A stretch of 64,000 nt of DNA from Imperialibacter sp964351395 (GCA_964351395.1 CAYGOF010000005.1:268615-332614), one strand, 5' to 3'; shown: positions 16,162 through 26,374, counted from the stretch's first letter. The notes: generated from the sequence alone by a model not told the origin. Numbers and translations are program-made.

Positions 16162-16911
16162 TTACTCCAAAATCACCTTCTCCAGCTTCTCCTCCACTAC
16201 TTTTCCGTCTTTCATTGATACGAAATAGCAATTGGCCTTCTCCTTAGTGGCTACTACTTTGAAGGGCTTACCATTTTTGAAAATGATGCCAGAGTAATTG
16301 TCCATGGCATAGCCGGCTTTGAAGATTCCGTTTTCGATGCTTTTCATGTACAAAGGCCTGCGAAATTCTTCAGCATCGTAGTGCGGGCTGTGGCTGTAAG
16401 GAAGAAAACCTAAACCCTCCACTACACTCAGCTCGATGGGGCGGGAATCGGTAGTGCCGTTGTCGAACCAACAAAGTGAGCCAGCGCTACCACCAGCAAG
16501 AATAATCCCTTTTTCCAATGCCTTTTTGAGCACCACATCAATGCCCTGCGCTTTCCATATCGCCATCATATTGAGGGTATTGCCACCGCCGACGTAAATA
16601 GCATCTACACTCAGTAACACCTCTTCGAAAGTTTGTTTTTGGTTGTAGGAGCTTATCCAAACCTTCTGCACAGATGGTTCCACCGACAAGTCATGCACCA
16701 AATCGTAAAAACGGATAATTCCTGATTCGCTATCACCGGAAGCAGTTGGAAGGTAGCAGATTTTTGGTCGTTCCTTTCCGGTGAGTTTAATGATTTCTTT
16801 GATGAACAGTTTATTTTGACCGCCACCAAATGGGAAGATATACTGGTCTTGGGCAAGGGAAATCCCTGAACTGACTAAGATGACGAGAAAAGCGAGCACT
16901 AATTTTTTCAT
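16162..16911 (-). CDS. Secreted S51-family peptidase (dipeptidase E / cyanophycinase-like)
   Basis: A 249-residue protein with a signal peptide ending SLAQ. It shows the class I glutamine-amidotransferase-like fold of family S51: YVGGGNTLNMM near residue 105 and the nucleophile loop LAGGSAGSLCWF near residue 140, with serine as nucleophile, followed by DNGTTDSRP. Peptidase E cleaves Asp-X dipeptides, and the related cyanophycinases cleave Asp-Arg polymer; the exact substrate is open. It is downstream of an M20-like amidohydrolase on the same strand with 76 bases between, which could be one operon of secreted peptide hydrolysis. Confidence 0.85.
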   Translation of the reverse strand: MKKLVLAFLVILVSSGISLAQDQYIFPFGGGQNKLFIKEIIKLTGKERPKICYLPTASGDSESGIIRFYDLVHDLSVEPSVQKVWISSYNQKQTFEEVLLSVDAIYVGGGNTLNMMAIWKAQGIDVVLKKALEKGIILAGGSAGSLCWFDNGTTDSRPIELSVVEGLGFLPYSHSPHYDAEEFRRPLYMKSIENGIFKAGYAMDNYSGIIFKNGKPFKVVATKEKANCYFVSMKDGKVVEEKLEKVILE

Positions 16912-16987
16912 GGGAAGCTAATTTGTAAATAAGATTGAAAAAGGGCCGCTTTTCAGCAGCCCTTTTTTACTTCAAATTCGATTGTTC

Positions 16988-18580
16988 TTATTGATCACTC
17001 TTTACAGTTGGGTACTTAATCCCCAACTGTTCCAGGTAAGTGCCATATTTTGATTCATCGTAGTAGAAAGGCTTCAAAAGTGGCCTAAACTCATCCTGAA
17101 TCTCGGTATTCAAATAAATTGCCGGTTTTTCATCCGCAGAAATCATCGGCTTATACTCTTCGTTCATCAGCTGGACATTGCGATAGTAATCCCAGGCCTG
17201 GGTCACCAATTCCGGCTTCATTATAAAATCCAGTAGCGTCATCGCTTCTGCCTTGGCACCCGCTACCACTCCCTTGTGGGCAATTGGTGTAGCCATTGCA
17301 ACGGCATTGGCCCAGTGGTGACCAGGTAGTCCAGGGATATTTGAAGGAAAGCGCATGGTTACAGTAGGTAGTTTCCAGCTGATATCACCAATATCGTCGG
17401 ATCCGCCGCTGATGAATCCAGCCGTAGGCGGTCTCAATGTGTCCAGCACCATGGCCAAACCTTCCTGCTTCGGGTTGCCAAGTTCTAATTGCAATGCTTT
17501 TGCAAGCGCCTGATCATCGCTACTCCAGGCAGGTAAACCAACTTTTTTGATGTTTTCATACATGGCCTCTGCGATCACCTTATTAAAGTGACGCGGCCAG
17601 GCGCTACCCAACACTCTCTTTGTCATGGTTGTTCCTGTCATCATCGCTGCTCCTTCAGCGATACGATTCCCTTTTTCGTACATATCCATAATTTTCGGGT
17701 AGGTCACGTTGCGATAGTAAAACCAAATAGACGCCTTTGATGGAACCACATTGGGTTGATCGCCACCGTCTTTGATTACATGGTGCGACCGCTGAAGTGG
17801 ATCAAGGTGTTCCCGCTGGTACTGCCATCCGATGGAAGTAAGCTCGACAGCGTCTAGCGCGCTTTTACCTCTCCAGGGTGCACCGGCCGCATGGGCCGCT
17901 TCACCTTCAAATGAATATTCCACGGAAATAAGACCAGTACCACGGGCTTGCCCGTAAGAAACCTCTAGATTGTTACCTACATGCGTAAAAATTGAAATGT
18001 CTACATCGTCAAAATAACCGTCACGTGTGTAGAACGCCTTGGTACCCACAAGTTCTTCGGCCACACCGGGCCACACGATCAGTGTACCAGGCAACTTCTC
18101 CCGTTCCATGATTTCCTTTACGGCCAACACGGCTACTATATTCAGCGGCGTACCAGAATTGTGTCCTTCACCATGGCCAGGGGCACCCTCCACTATAGGA
18201 TCGTGATAAGCTACGCCAGGTTTTTGAGAGGCTTTTGGGATACAGTCAAGGTCAGAGCCGATGGCGATTACCGGCTTACCATTGCCCCACTTGGCGAACC
18301 AGGCGGTTGGAATTCCGGAAATCCCCTGCTCGATGGTAAAGCCATTTACTTCCAAAACACCTGTGAGGTATTTGGATGTTTCCACTTCCTGAAAGCCAAG
18401 TTCAGAAAAGCTAAATACTTTGTCGACCATCACCTGTGCCATCTTGGCATTGGCATCTACTTTGGCAGCCGCCTCCTTTTTCAGTGCTTCAATTTGCTTG
18501 GCACTGTACTTTTTGGCTTGGCCCATCACAAGTGCGGGGGCGCATGCCAGCATAAAACAAATAGTAAGAATCCTCTTCAT
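16988..18580 (-). CDS. Secreted M20-family amidohydrolase (AbgB-like)
   Basis: A 530-residue metallohydrolase with a signal peptide ending VMGQ. Metal-site motifs include IGSDLDCIP, GHGEGHNSGTPLN (a variant of the GHACGHD motif) and WPGVAEELVGTKAFY with the catalytic glutamate pair. The dimerisation insertion starts near SVEYSFEGEAAHAAGAPWRGKSALDA. The order fits the p-aminobenzoyl-glutamate hydrolase AbgB group. Its export suggests it acts on external amide-linked substrates. It is followed by the S51 peptidase gene on the same strand. Confidence 0.86.
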   Translation of the reverse strand: MKRILTICFMLACAPALVMGQAKKYSAKQIEALKKEAAAKVDANAKMAQVMVDKVFSFSELGFQEVETSKYLTGVLEVNGFTIEQGISGIPTAWFAKWGNGKPVIAIGSDLDCIPKASQKPGVAYHDPIVEGAPGHGEGHNSGTPLNIVAVLAVKEIMEREKLPGTLIVWPGVAEELVGTKAFYTRDGYFDDVDISIFTHVGNNLEVSYGQARGTGLISVEYSFEGEAAHAAGAPWRGKSALDAVELTSIGWQYQREHLDPLQRSHHVIKDGGDQPNVVPSKASIWFYYRNVTYPKIMDMYEKGNRIAEGAAMMTGTTMTKRVLGSAWPRHFNKVIAEAMYENIKKVGLPAWSSDDQALAKALQLELGNPKQEGLAMVLDTLRPPTAGFISGGSDDIGDISWKLPTVTMRFPSNIPGLPGHHWANAVAMATPIAHKGVVAGAKAEAMTLLDFIMKPELVTQAWDYYRNVQLMNEEYKPMISADEKPAIYLNTEIQDEFRPLLKPFYYDESKYGTYLEQLGIKYPTVKSDQ

Positions 18581-18692
18581 AGTAGTCGGTTTAGTTACGA
18601 TTTCGGCATCAAATAATCATTGAAGTAATCTGGCTTTTTCATTTTTACCAGGCGAACTTAGACGAACGGAAAAAACAAACTATCTGAACCGT

Positions 18693-19589
18693 TTGCAAAA
18701 GTTACAGCTACCAGCCCCCATTACCCGATTTGCACCCACACCAAGCGGGTTTTTGCATGTTGGTAATGTTTTTTCCTTTTTAATTACCTGGCTGATTGCC
18801 AGAAAAAATAATGGGCAAATTTTACTCCGGATTGATGACCTCGACCAGGAAAGAGTGAGAAAGGAGTATGTAGACAACATCTTCCGAACACTAGAGTGGC
18901 TTGGCCTCGATTGGGACCTTGGGCCTTTTTCGGTGGAGCAATTTGAGAAAGAATTTTCTCAAAAGAAAAGAATGGATTTGTATGAGACTGCATTGCAAAA
19001 GCTACAAAATGGCGGTGCTGTTTTTGGTTGCGATTGTTCCAGAAAGTTGGTAAAAAAGCTAATTGAGGAGCACAACTACGAAGGGATATGCCAGTTTAAA
19101 AGTCTTCCATTACACGATGAAGATATAAGCTGGAGGTTGAAGACGGAAGGTATGGCCAGGGTAAAAATGAAGCAGTTCAAAAACGGGACAAGCCTGGAAC
19201 AGTTGCCTTATTCTCAGTCACATTTCGTTGTTAGGCGCAGAGATGGCATTCCGGCATATCATCTGGCGTCCGTAGTCGATGACGTGCACTTTGGGGTGAA
19301 TTTGATTGTAAGGGGCGACGATTTGCGGGAAAGCTCTATCGCACAGCTGTACCTGGCAGAAAAGCTGGGGTTAAATTCCTTTTCCAAAACAGAATTCTTT
19401 CACCATCCACTGATTATGGACCAGGGAAAAAAGCTGTCCAAATCGCAACAGGCACCAGCTGTAATCGCTGAAGACAAGCAAAAACTGCTTGTAAAGCTAG
19501 GAAGTTGGCTTGGGCTAAACGCTGAACAAAGTGAGAGCTTAGACGGAATGCTGAAACATTTTTCCCCAAAAAAGCTACTCCTAGATTAA
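18693..19589 (+). CDS. gluQ: Glutamyl-Q tRNA(Asp) synthetase-like protein
   Basis: The 298-residue protein is a glutamyl-tRNA synthetase catalytic core without the anticodon-binding domain. It has the HIGH-like motif FAPTPSGFLHVGN at the start, a zinc site FGCDCSRK...YEGIC (Cys-x-Cys, Tyr-x3-Cys as in YadB) and KLSKS near residue 250. GluQ enzymes attach glutamate to queuosine of tRNA-Asp. The start is a TTG at 18693; no ATG lies in a suitable position, and the conserved domain begins soon after. No dksA or other typical partner is adjacent. Confidence 0.85.
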   Translation: MQKLQLPAPITRFAPTPSGFLHVGNVFSFLITWLIARKNNGQILLRIDDLDQERVRKEYVDNIFRTLEWLGLDWDLGPFSVEQFEKEFSQKKRMDLYETALQKLQNGGAVFGCDCSRKLVKKLIEEHNYEGICQFKSLPLHDEDISWRLKTEGMARVKMKQFKNGTSLEQLPYSQSHFVVRRRDGIPAYHLASVVDDVHFGVNLIVRGDDLRESSIAQLYLAEKLGLNSFSKTEFFHHPLIMDQGKKLSKSQQAPAVIAEDKQKLLVKLGSWLGLNAEQSESLDGMLKHFSPKKLLLD

Positions 19590-19850
19590 ACAATTAAATC
19601 CACTTCTGTAAAATTTGAAGCATCTCAAATAGTTTGTAGTGTTTTCTACAACACACCACTTGCGCCGTCATTTTCCCACACTATCTAACCTTTTTTGCCG
19701 ATGAGCAACTAACTCACAACCTGATGGTTAAAAAACTGTTAAAAAAGGTTAAATCAGCCGCAGCAACAACGGATTCTGGTATATTGTATAGCTGAACCTT
19801 CTAAAGGTCAGCAGATTGCAAAAAAGGACAACTCAAAACAAAGGACTATT

Positions 19851-22241
19851 ATGCTTATTGGAAATTACCTCAAACTGGCCTTCAGGCATCTGCTGAAGAG
19901 CCGGGAAACCTCTATTATCAATTTAGGTGGACTCATCGTTGGCTTCACCTGCGCACTGCTCATCTTTCTTTTTGCTAAAAACCAGCTCAGTTTCGACGAC
20001 TGGAACACCAAGAAGGATGATATCTACAGAGTGCTCACCATCGACGAAGCACTCGGCGTGTCAAGCAATTTGGTGGGAATCACCATGCCGGCAATTGGCC
20101 CTGCCATGAAAACCGAACTTAGCCAGGTGAAAGAGACCACCCGGATTAGCTACAGTGGCCGCAACCTAGTGGAATACAACGAAGTACCTCTTTACACGGA
20201 GAATTGCGCTTACGTGGAAAACTCCATTTTCAACATTTTCGATCTTGAGCTACTCGCGGGCAACAAGGAAACGGTACTAACCAATCCCAACACGGTGCTT
20301 ATGACCGAAAGTTTTGCTAAGAAAGTGTTTGGTGTGGAAGACCCAATGGGCAAAACAATTGAAGTAGATAATTCAACCAATATGCAGGTGGTTGGTATTG
20401 TCAAAGACCTCCCCTCAAATACGCACCTGAAGTTTGACTTACTAGCCTCACTGGTACCTACAGAGGCTGATAGTTCTACTCGTCAGTTCCTTGCTACCTG
20501 GCGATCAATTGCTATCACCACCTACGCTTTATTGGAGCCAGGGACGAGCGAGGAAAATACAGAGGCCGATATGGAAGCACTGATCAGAAAAAATGACGTT
20601 GGTGAAAACTTTTCTGTAACTCTGCAGCCACTTCGCGATGTACACCTGAGCTCCACCGGCATCCTTTTTGATGTGGTCAACTTTGACAAAACAGACCTCA
20701 ACTACATATATACGCTTCTGATGGTCGGCTTATTTGTCATTCTCATTGCCACTTTTAATTTCATGAATCTTTCCACTGCCCGATCGGCCAACAGAGCCAA
20801 GGAAGTAGGCATGCGGAAAGTACTAGGCGCCTACAAGCCTCAATTGGTTGTCCAGTTTTTGAGCGAAGCGATTTTGCTGTGCACCATTGCAATGCTGGTT
20901 TCGTTGCTTGCAGTTGGCTTACTTTCTAACTACCTCGACTTTGGCATTCCAAGCAACTTGCTTGTGTACCTGCTTTCCGACAGCACAACACTCATTGGCA
21001 TTCTTTTGATTACGTTGACTATTGGTATGCTAGCAGGCATTTACCCAGCCTTTTTCCTTTCGGGCTTCCAGGCGCTTAAGGTGCTAAGAGGGAATTTTAA
21101 AACAGGAAAAAGTGGCGTGTGGCTAAGAAGATCGCTGGTCATCATTCAGTTCACGGCGTCCGTTACCATGATCATTGGTACGGTGGTGGTTGCCCGCCAG
21201 CTCAACTATATCAAAAATATCGACAAAGGCTTTTCGGAGGAACAAATCATTACGCTTAGCCTAAGCGACCAAAGCGTTCAGGAAAAAGCCGAGGCCATGA
21301 GGAATGAGCTTTTGCAGCACCGGGGAATTCTTTCTGTGGCCTACTCGTCCAGTATGCCAGGACGAGGATTCGGGCGAAGAGGGATCCGACCCGAAGGTAG
21401 CGACCCAGATGACGTATGGATTGTGAGCGTGATGTCTGTCAACGAAGACTACTTCCCTCTCATGGGGATGGAAATGGCAGCAGGCCGGAACTACTCAAAG
21501 GATTTTCCAGCTGACCAGCAGCAGAGCATTATCATTAATGAGGCCGCCGCCAAATCACTTGGCTGGGATGACCCCATTGGTAAGAAAATAGGAACTGGCC
21601 AAAATCAGGCAGAAAGAACAGTGATTGGAGTGGTGAAAGACTTCCATTTTGCCAATATGAGGCATAAGATCGAACCGATCATGATCCAATATAATCCAGC
21701 AGCGACATCCACGTTGAGTGTGAAAATTGATGCCTCACAAACTAAAGAAGTATTAGCTGCTATGGAGAGCACCTGGAAATCGCTTTTGCCAGCTCACCCT
21801 TATGAGTATACTTTCTTTGATCAAGAGTTTGGCAGCCAATATGAAAGTGACGAGGAGTTTGCCGGCCTGATCCAAAGCTTTACCTGGCTATCGATATTCA
21901 TCGCTTGTTTGGGGCTTTTCGGTCTATCAACCTTTACCGCCGAGCAAAAGACAAAAGAAATAGGCATCCGAAAAGTGCTGGGAGCCTCTGTGCGAGGAAT
22001 TGTATTTAGTCTTTCGCAGGAATTTCTTAGACTAGTGATTGTTGCCTGTCTTATTGCGATACCTATTGCCTGGTACTCGATGGATGGATGGCTGGAAGGG
22101 TTTGCCTATCGGATAGAATTAAAGTGGTGGTTTTTCGCCCTGGCAGCAGGTGCAGCCATTTTTATATCAGTGTTAACGGTAAGCTATCAATCGATCAAAG
22201 CTGCAATAAGGAATCCGGCAAGATCGTTGAGATCTGAGTAG
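19851..22241 (+). CDS. ABC transporter permease of the MacB/FtsX type
   Basis: A 796-residue protein with two MacB periplasmic-core plus FtsX modules: transmembrane segments near residues 20-40, 285-310, 330-355 and 378-405, then a second set near 425-450, 675-700, 725-750 and 760-785. Repeated signatures are EVGMRKVLGA and EIGIRKVLGA. In Bacteroidota such large permeases act in mechanotransmission or peptide/lipid export with a separate ATPase, which is not encoded nearby. The substrate is unknown. The gene stands alone. Confidence 0.88.
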   Translation: MLIGNYLKLAFRHLLKSRETSIINLGGLIVGFTCALLIFLFAKNQLSFDDWNTKKDDIYRVLTIDEALGVSSNLVGITMPAIGPAMKTELSQVKETTRISYSGRNLVEYNEVPLYTENCAYVENSIFNIFDLELLAGNKETVLTNPNTVLMTESFAKKVFGVEDPMGKTIEVDNSTNMQVVGIVKDLPSNTHLKFDLLASLVPTEADSSTRQFLATWRSIAITTYALLEPGTSEENTEADMEALIRKNDVGENFSVTLQPLRDVHLSSTGILFDVVNFDKTDLNYIYTLLMVGLFVILIATFNFMNLSTARSANRAKEVGMRKVLGAYKPQLVVQFLSEAILLCTIAMLVSLLAVGLLSNYLDFGIPSNLLVYLLSDSTTLIGILLITLTIGMLAGIYPAFFLSGFQALKVLRGNFKTGKSGVWLRRSLVIIQFTASVTMIIGTVVVARQLNYIKNIDKGFSEEQIITLSLSDQSVQEKAEAMRNELLQHRGILSVAYSSSMPGRGFGRRGIRPEGSDPDDVWIVSVMSVNEDYFPLMGMEMAAGRNYSKDFPADQQQSIIINEAAAKSLGWDDPIGKKIGTGQNQAERTVIGVVKDFHFANMRHKIEPIMIQYNPAATSTLSVKIDASQTKEVLAAMESTWKSLLPAHPYEYTFFDQEFGSQYESDEEFAGLIQSFTWLSIFIACLGLFGLSTFTAEQKTKEIGIRKVLGASVRGIVFSLSQEFLRLVIVACLIAIPIAWYSMDGWLEGFAYRIELKWWFFALAAGAAIFISVLTVSYQSIKAAIRNPARSLRSE

Positions 22242-22267
22242 TTCTTCTTTCGCGCAAATTGGCAAAA

Positions 22268-22306
22268 CAAAGCTGACGGCCGGGTAAATTCTGGCCGCCA
22301 ACTTTG
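22268..22306 (+). other. Hairpin after the permease gene
   Basis: CGGCC (22277-22281) pairs with GGCCG (22293-22297), extended outward by TG/CA and AAG/CTT with two internal mismatches. There is no T-run, so it may stabilise the 3' end rather than terminate. Confidence 0.35.
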
Positions 22307-22660
22307 AATGAAAGCCCACCATGCTAATTTTTGAAGATTACGGAGCTATGTTATGACGTATGGAAGGACTATATGTTAAATCAATAAACTTGTTTTAGCA
22401 CGATACAAACCGCAGAGAGAAAAAAGTGCGACAGAGAAAAAGTCCAGCAGGGACGAACGGTGGTTAATTAAAAAAAAGAAGGGGCCACAAAGACACTGAG
22501 GCACAAAATGATCATCCTTCGAAAAAAGAACGCTTTGCGGCCCGACTCGTCGGGCTTGCGACTTTGCGTGATATTTTCCTTTTCTTGAGAAAGAAGAAAA
22601 ATTTATTTCGTGCAACGAAACTGAGAAGCAAATAAAAAGCACATGCCTTGGCGTACAATT
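22307..22660. other. Gene-free stretch with a repeat-like GGCCACAAAGACACTGAGGC segment
   Basis: No coding frame is convincing here. Around 22484-22503 the sequence GGCCACAAAGACACTGAGGC resembles dispersed CACAAAGACAC-type intergenic repeats seen in several bacterial phyla, and a partly complementary TTTGCGTGA-type end follows near 22560. Between them GGCCCGAC and GTCGGGC form a tight hairpin (about 22540-22556). The resemblance to a repeat family is from memory and unverified. Confidence 0.35.
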
Positions 22661-24100
22661 TTATCCCTTCCTACTGATCGCCCAAAGGCCAGCGAATGTC
22701 AGCAGCCCGTTCAACAGCAGGATCTCGAAGCCAAATTTGTAGCCCCAAAGCAAGCTTTCGGAGTTTATATTGATCAAAAAGGACAAGGCAGGAGACAACA
22801 AGCAAATGATTGGCACGTACTTGTCGGTCAACGGACGCTTGGTAAAAAGCCCGAAAGAAAAAAGCCCCAAAAGTGGCCCATAAGTATACCCGGCAGCGGT
22901 AAACACTGAATTGATTACACTCGAGTCGTTGATAATATTGAAAATAAGTATCACAAAAAACAGGAGCAACGAAAAACCGAGGTGAACCAGCATCCTCACA
23001 TTGTCGCCATTTTTTATCTCTTTCTTCTCGAATCCAAGAAAATCCACGCAAAAAGAGGTAGTCATAGCAGTTAACGCAGAATCGGCACTACTGTAAGCTG
23101 CTGCTACAATTCCAAGCAAAAACAATACGCCAGCAAAGGCATTGAAATGGCCAAGTGCCAGCATCGGATACAGGTTATCTGTCCGTTCTGGAATAGCAAT
23201 GCCACCCGCCTCCGCATACATGAAAAGCAGCGCACCCATTGAAAGAAACAGAAAGTTGACTATGACTAACACAATGCAAAACCAAAACATATTTTTCTGA
23301 GCCTCACCAATGTTTTTGCAAGTCAAATTCTTTTGCATCATGTCCTGGTCCAGACCTGTCATCACTATGGCAATAAAGGCCCCTGCGAAGAATTGCTTAA
23401 AGAAATTACGCCCACTCTGCCAATCCCATTCAAAAACCCTGAAATAGTCGCTTTTAACAACTGTTGGGCCAATATCGGCCAGGCTAATGCCCAGCTCGGT
23501 ACTAATAAGGTAAATACTTACAACAACAGCCAGTATCATGAAGCCTGTCTGAAGTGTATCGGTCCAAACGACGGTTTTGATTCCACCTTTAAAGGTATAC
23601 AACCAAATCAGCCCGATGGTAATTAGCACACATAACCAAAAAGGCACCCCCAACGCATCAAAAATGGCAATTTGTAAAACACTAGCGACAAGGAACAGCC
23701 GAAAAGAGGAGCCCACGACCCTACTAAGCAGGAAAAAGAAGGAGCCAGTCTTGTAGGCAGCAGGACCAAACCGCTGTTCGAGATACGTGTAAATAGTGAC
23801 CAGTCGAAGCTTATAGTAGAGAGGCATAAGTACCGTGGCAATGACTAGGTAACCAGGCAAATACCCGAGCACCACTTGAAAATAGGTGAACCCGCTATTC
23901 CCTACCTCGCCTGGCACACTGATAAATGTCACGCCACTCAACGATGCGCCGATCATTCCGAAGGCTACCAAATACCACGGCGATTCACGGTTTCCTGTAA
24001 AAAAAGTGGATGAATTAGCACCTCTGGAGGTTAAATACGAGATACCATAAAGCAATAGGAAGTAACCACCAATAACTGAAAGAACAAGAGTGGGCGTCAT
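22661..24100 (-). CDS. Sodium:solute symporter (SSS family)
   Basis: A 479-residue membrane protein with about 13 hydrophobic segments. It shows SSS-family features: GASLSGVTFISVPGEV in the second helix region, VVWTDTLQTGFMILAV and YSSADSALTAMTTSFCVDF near residue 345, the sodium-site region. The substrate (sugar, amino acid or sialic acid type) cannot be read from the sequence. It is monocistronic, transcribed away from clpS. Confidence 0.9.
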   Translation of the reverse strand: MTPTLVLSVIGGYFLLLYGISYLTSRGANSSTFFTGNRESPWYLVAFGMIGASLSGVTFISVPGEVGNSGFTYFQVVLGYLPGYLVIATVLMPLYYKLRLVTIYTYLEQRFGPAAYKTGSFFFLLSRVVGSSFRLFLVASVLQIAIFDALGVPFWLCVLITIGLIWLYTFKGGIKTVVWTDTLQTGFMILAVVVSIYLISTELGISLADIGPTVVKSDYFRVFEWDWQSGRNFFKQFFAGAFIAIVMTGLDQDMMQKNLTCKNIGEAQKNMFWFCIVLVIVNFLFLSMGALLFMYAEAGGIAIPERTDNLYPMLALGHFNAFAGVLFLLGIVAAAYSSADSALTAMTTSFCVDFLGFEKKEIKNGDNVRMLVHLGFSLLLFFVILIFNIINDSSVINSVFTAAGYTYGPLLGLFSFGLFTKRPLTDKYVPIICLLSPALSFLININSESLLWGYKFGFEILLLNGLLTFAGLWAISRKG

Positions 24101-24292
24101 ATCTATCGGGATGTCAGTTTATTTTCTTAATTTTGTCACTTATTCGAACCAAATTAACGAACAGAACATTACTCTGGCAATGTAATTCATTCGGAATAAA
24201 ATTAAAGACTTCAAAAATGGTAAGTCTTCCGCAGGCAACAAGCCAGTAACTGAGACCGGAAAGGAATTGACCATTTAAATAAGAAAAAGACT

Positions 24293-24574
24293 ATGAGTTA
24301 TCAACCGCAAAAAGAAGATCTGGTTGAGGTGTTGGAAGACATTGAGTCTACCGATTTACAGGACTTAATTGTCTACAATGACGACTACAATACATTTGAC
24401 CATGTGACGAACACATTGATCAAGGTATGCAAGCACGAAAAACTGCAGGCCGAACAATGCACATGGATCATCCACTATAAAGGTAAATGCGGGGTAAAAA
24501 AAGGGTCACTTCCAGAACTCAAGCCCATGAAAGAAGCTATTCTTGAAGCTGGCATTAACGCAGAAATCCTTTAG
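24293..24574 (+). CDS. clpS: ATP-dependent Clp protease adaptor ClpS
   Basis: The 93-residue product matches ClpS: the N-terminal stretch leads into YNDDYNTFDHVTNTLIKVC, the block that binds ClpA/ClpC and N-degron substrates, and ends with GKCGVKKGSLPELKPMKEAILEAGINAEI. It delivers N-end-rule substrates to the Clp protease. It lies eight bases upstream of recR and probably shares its transcript. Confidence 0.92.
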   Translation: MSYQPQKEDLVEVLEDIESTDLQDLIVYNDDYNTFDHVTNTLIKVCKHEKLQAEQCTWIIHYKGKCGVKKGSLPELKPMKEAILEAGINAEIL

Positions 24575-24582
24575 ACAGCTGC

Positions 24583-25203
24583 ATGGAATTTCCTTCTAAG
24601 CTTATTGAAGAAGCTGTTCAGCAATTTTCACAATTTCCGGGAATAGGTAAGAAAACAGCGCTCAGGCTGGTGCTTTTTTTGTTGAAGCAGGACAAAGAAC
24701 AAACCACCCGTTTTACTGAGGCGCTGGACAATCTCCGTGAGAACATTCGCTACTGTACCGAATGCCATAATATTTCCGACACAGAAGTTTGCAGTATTTG
24801 TACCAGCCATCGCCGTGACCGTTCGCTCATTTGTGTGGTGGAAGACATTCATGATGTGCTCGCCATCGAAAACACCTCACAGTACAATGGACTTTACCAC
24901 GTATTGGGAGGCATCATTTCGCCTATGGACGGCATTGGTCCTGACGAGTTAAATATCCAAACGCTGGTTGACAGAATCATACAAAAAAATGGTGAGGTAA
25001 AAGAAGTCATTCTTGCCCTTAGTGCCACCATGGAGGGCGACACGACTTCTTTTTACATTACACGAAAAGTAAGTGACAAAGGGGTAAAGGTGTCAACCAT
25101 CGCCAGAGGAATTCCGTTTGGGGGTGAGCTTGAATACACGGATGAAATAACCCTCGGAAGAAGCATATTGACAAGGGTCAACTACGACTTGCCTAGCGCT
25201 TGA
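24583..25203 (+). CDS. recR: Recombination mediator protein RecR
   Basis: A 206-residue RecR with an N-terminal helix-hairpin-helix (FSQFPGIGKKTALRLVL), a four-cysteine zinc finger (CTECHNISDTEVCSICTSH, residues about 57-75) and a Toprim domain starting VVEDIHDVLAIE. It acts with RecO/RecF in loading RecA at gaps. Its end overlaps the convergent porin-like gene by 11 bases. The start follows clpS by eight bases. Confidence 0.95.
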   Translation: MEFPSKLIEEAVQQFSQFPGIGKKTALRLVLFLLKQDKEQTTRFTEALDNLRENIRYCTECHNISDTEVCSICTSHRRDRSLICVVEDIHDVLAIENTSQYNGLYHVLGGIISPMDGIGPDELNIQTLVDRIIQKNGEVKEVILALSATMEGDTTSFYITRKVSDKGVKVSTIARGIPFGGELEYTDEITLGRSILTRVNYDLPSA

Positions 25204-26260
25204 TCCGCAAAGCAAGGCTGCCTGCTAGCAGCAAAAAGTTGTTCTGCATGCCATCACTTTCTGACAAGAAAATTGCATTCGCATTCTTCCCATATTTAGC
25301 TTCCACTCTGAATTTTGCCGATGGAGCTAACTGCCAGCTGCCAGTAACTGAGTAAGTACTTAAGTCAAACCCTCTTCCGCCCGTGTTTGCTAATATTTCA
25401 TCATTATCGGTCATGTTTTCCCATCTTGCTGCTAAAGCAAGTTCCTCAGTAATGTTGTACTCTGCCAACAGGAAGGCCATGGTAAAGTTTCCCTTTTCAG
25501 TTGAGCCGAGGAGCTCCTGAACACCATAATCAAATGATGCTACTGCATGAAACTTAGAGTTAAAAGTATATTTGACCCATCCATTGTGATAGTTCCTTAC
25601 TTTCCTGGCCCCTTGATAAGCAGGTTGTTCGTTCCCTATTAGGTTGCCGTAGCTAAGTGTCAATTCATCGGTCGGCCTGAACTGTAAGTTGACCCCAAAT
25701 GACTTGGCGTCATTGGTTTCCGCAATGATTTGCCAGCCGTTTACCACCACGGCTGTTAGATCCAGCTTGTCATTGACAGCAGCCGACAATTTCACTCCTG
25801 TTAGGTAGTAAGGTGTATACTCTGTGCCGAGTGCCCTGGTGTAAATTTCATTGTCAAGCGAGGCCACACCCTCATAGCCGGTGTGCGGACTGATAATTCC
25901 TGCGTCTATCCAGATTCCTTCCTTAAGTTTGACTCCAGCATTGGCCAGGTAAATCATCCTGGTCAAATCATTGGGCTCAGCTGCATAGTTGTACTGCACA
26001 TAGGTACCGGTCTGCAGTCCAAAACTACTCCTCACCCTTTCGGCTGAATATTCGGCCAGTAAATAGCCCCAATTGAGATTAAATTCATTGTGCCGGGCTG
26101 CCTGGGTAATATATTGTCTGGAATTATCAACAGGATGGCTAAAATCATATCCGTAATACACATCGGCAAAGCCAGTAAAGCTAAAATCACTTTCACTTTC
26201 CTGACTATAAATCGGGGCGGTAAAGAAAAGTGCAATAAACAATGTTAAAAAGGATCTCAT
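25193..26260 (-). CDS. Outer-membrane porin-like beta-barrel protein
   Basis: A 355-residue protein with a signal peptide ending IYSQ, followed by FTGFADVYYGYDFSHP and many alternating amphipathic strands, ending LAGSLALRIKR. The pattern matches OmpL-like/beta-barrel porin-2 proteins of Bacteroidota. The ATG at 26260 is preferred to a GTG at 26266. Function and substrate are unknown. It overlaps recR tail-to-tail. Confidence 0.8.
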   Translation of the reverse strand: MRSFLTLFIALFFTAPIYSQESESDFSFTGFADVYYGYDFSHPVDNSRQYITQAARHNEFNLNWGYLLAEYSAERVRSSFGLQTGTYVQYNYAAEPNDLTRMIYLANAGVKLKEGIWIDAGIISPHTGYEGVASLDNEIYTRALGTEYTPYYLTGVKLSAAVNDKLDLTAVVVNGWQIIAETNDAKSFGVNLQFRPTDELTLSYGNLIGNEQPAYQGARKVRNYHNGWVKYTFNSKFHAVASFDYGVQELLGSTEKGNFTMAFLLAEYNITEELALAARWENMTDNDEILANTGGRGFDLSTYSVTGSWQLAPSAKFRVEAKYGKNANAIFLSESDGMQNNFLLLAGSLALRIKR

Positions 26261-26374
26261 TTTCACCGATTTTTAATGACTAGCATGAAGAATTACAAAG
26301 TTCCAAAAAAGAAAGCCATTTTGGTATAAGCGCATCAAAATCTTTAATTTGCGCCGCAATTACACCCCGTCAAC

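Noticed and set aside
22643..22909. An 88-codon plus-strand frame at the symporter 3' end
   Set aside because: It is almost wholly antisense to the symporter gene, with a low-complexity translation.
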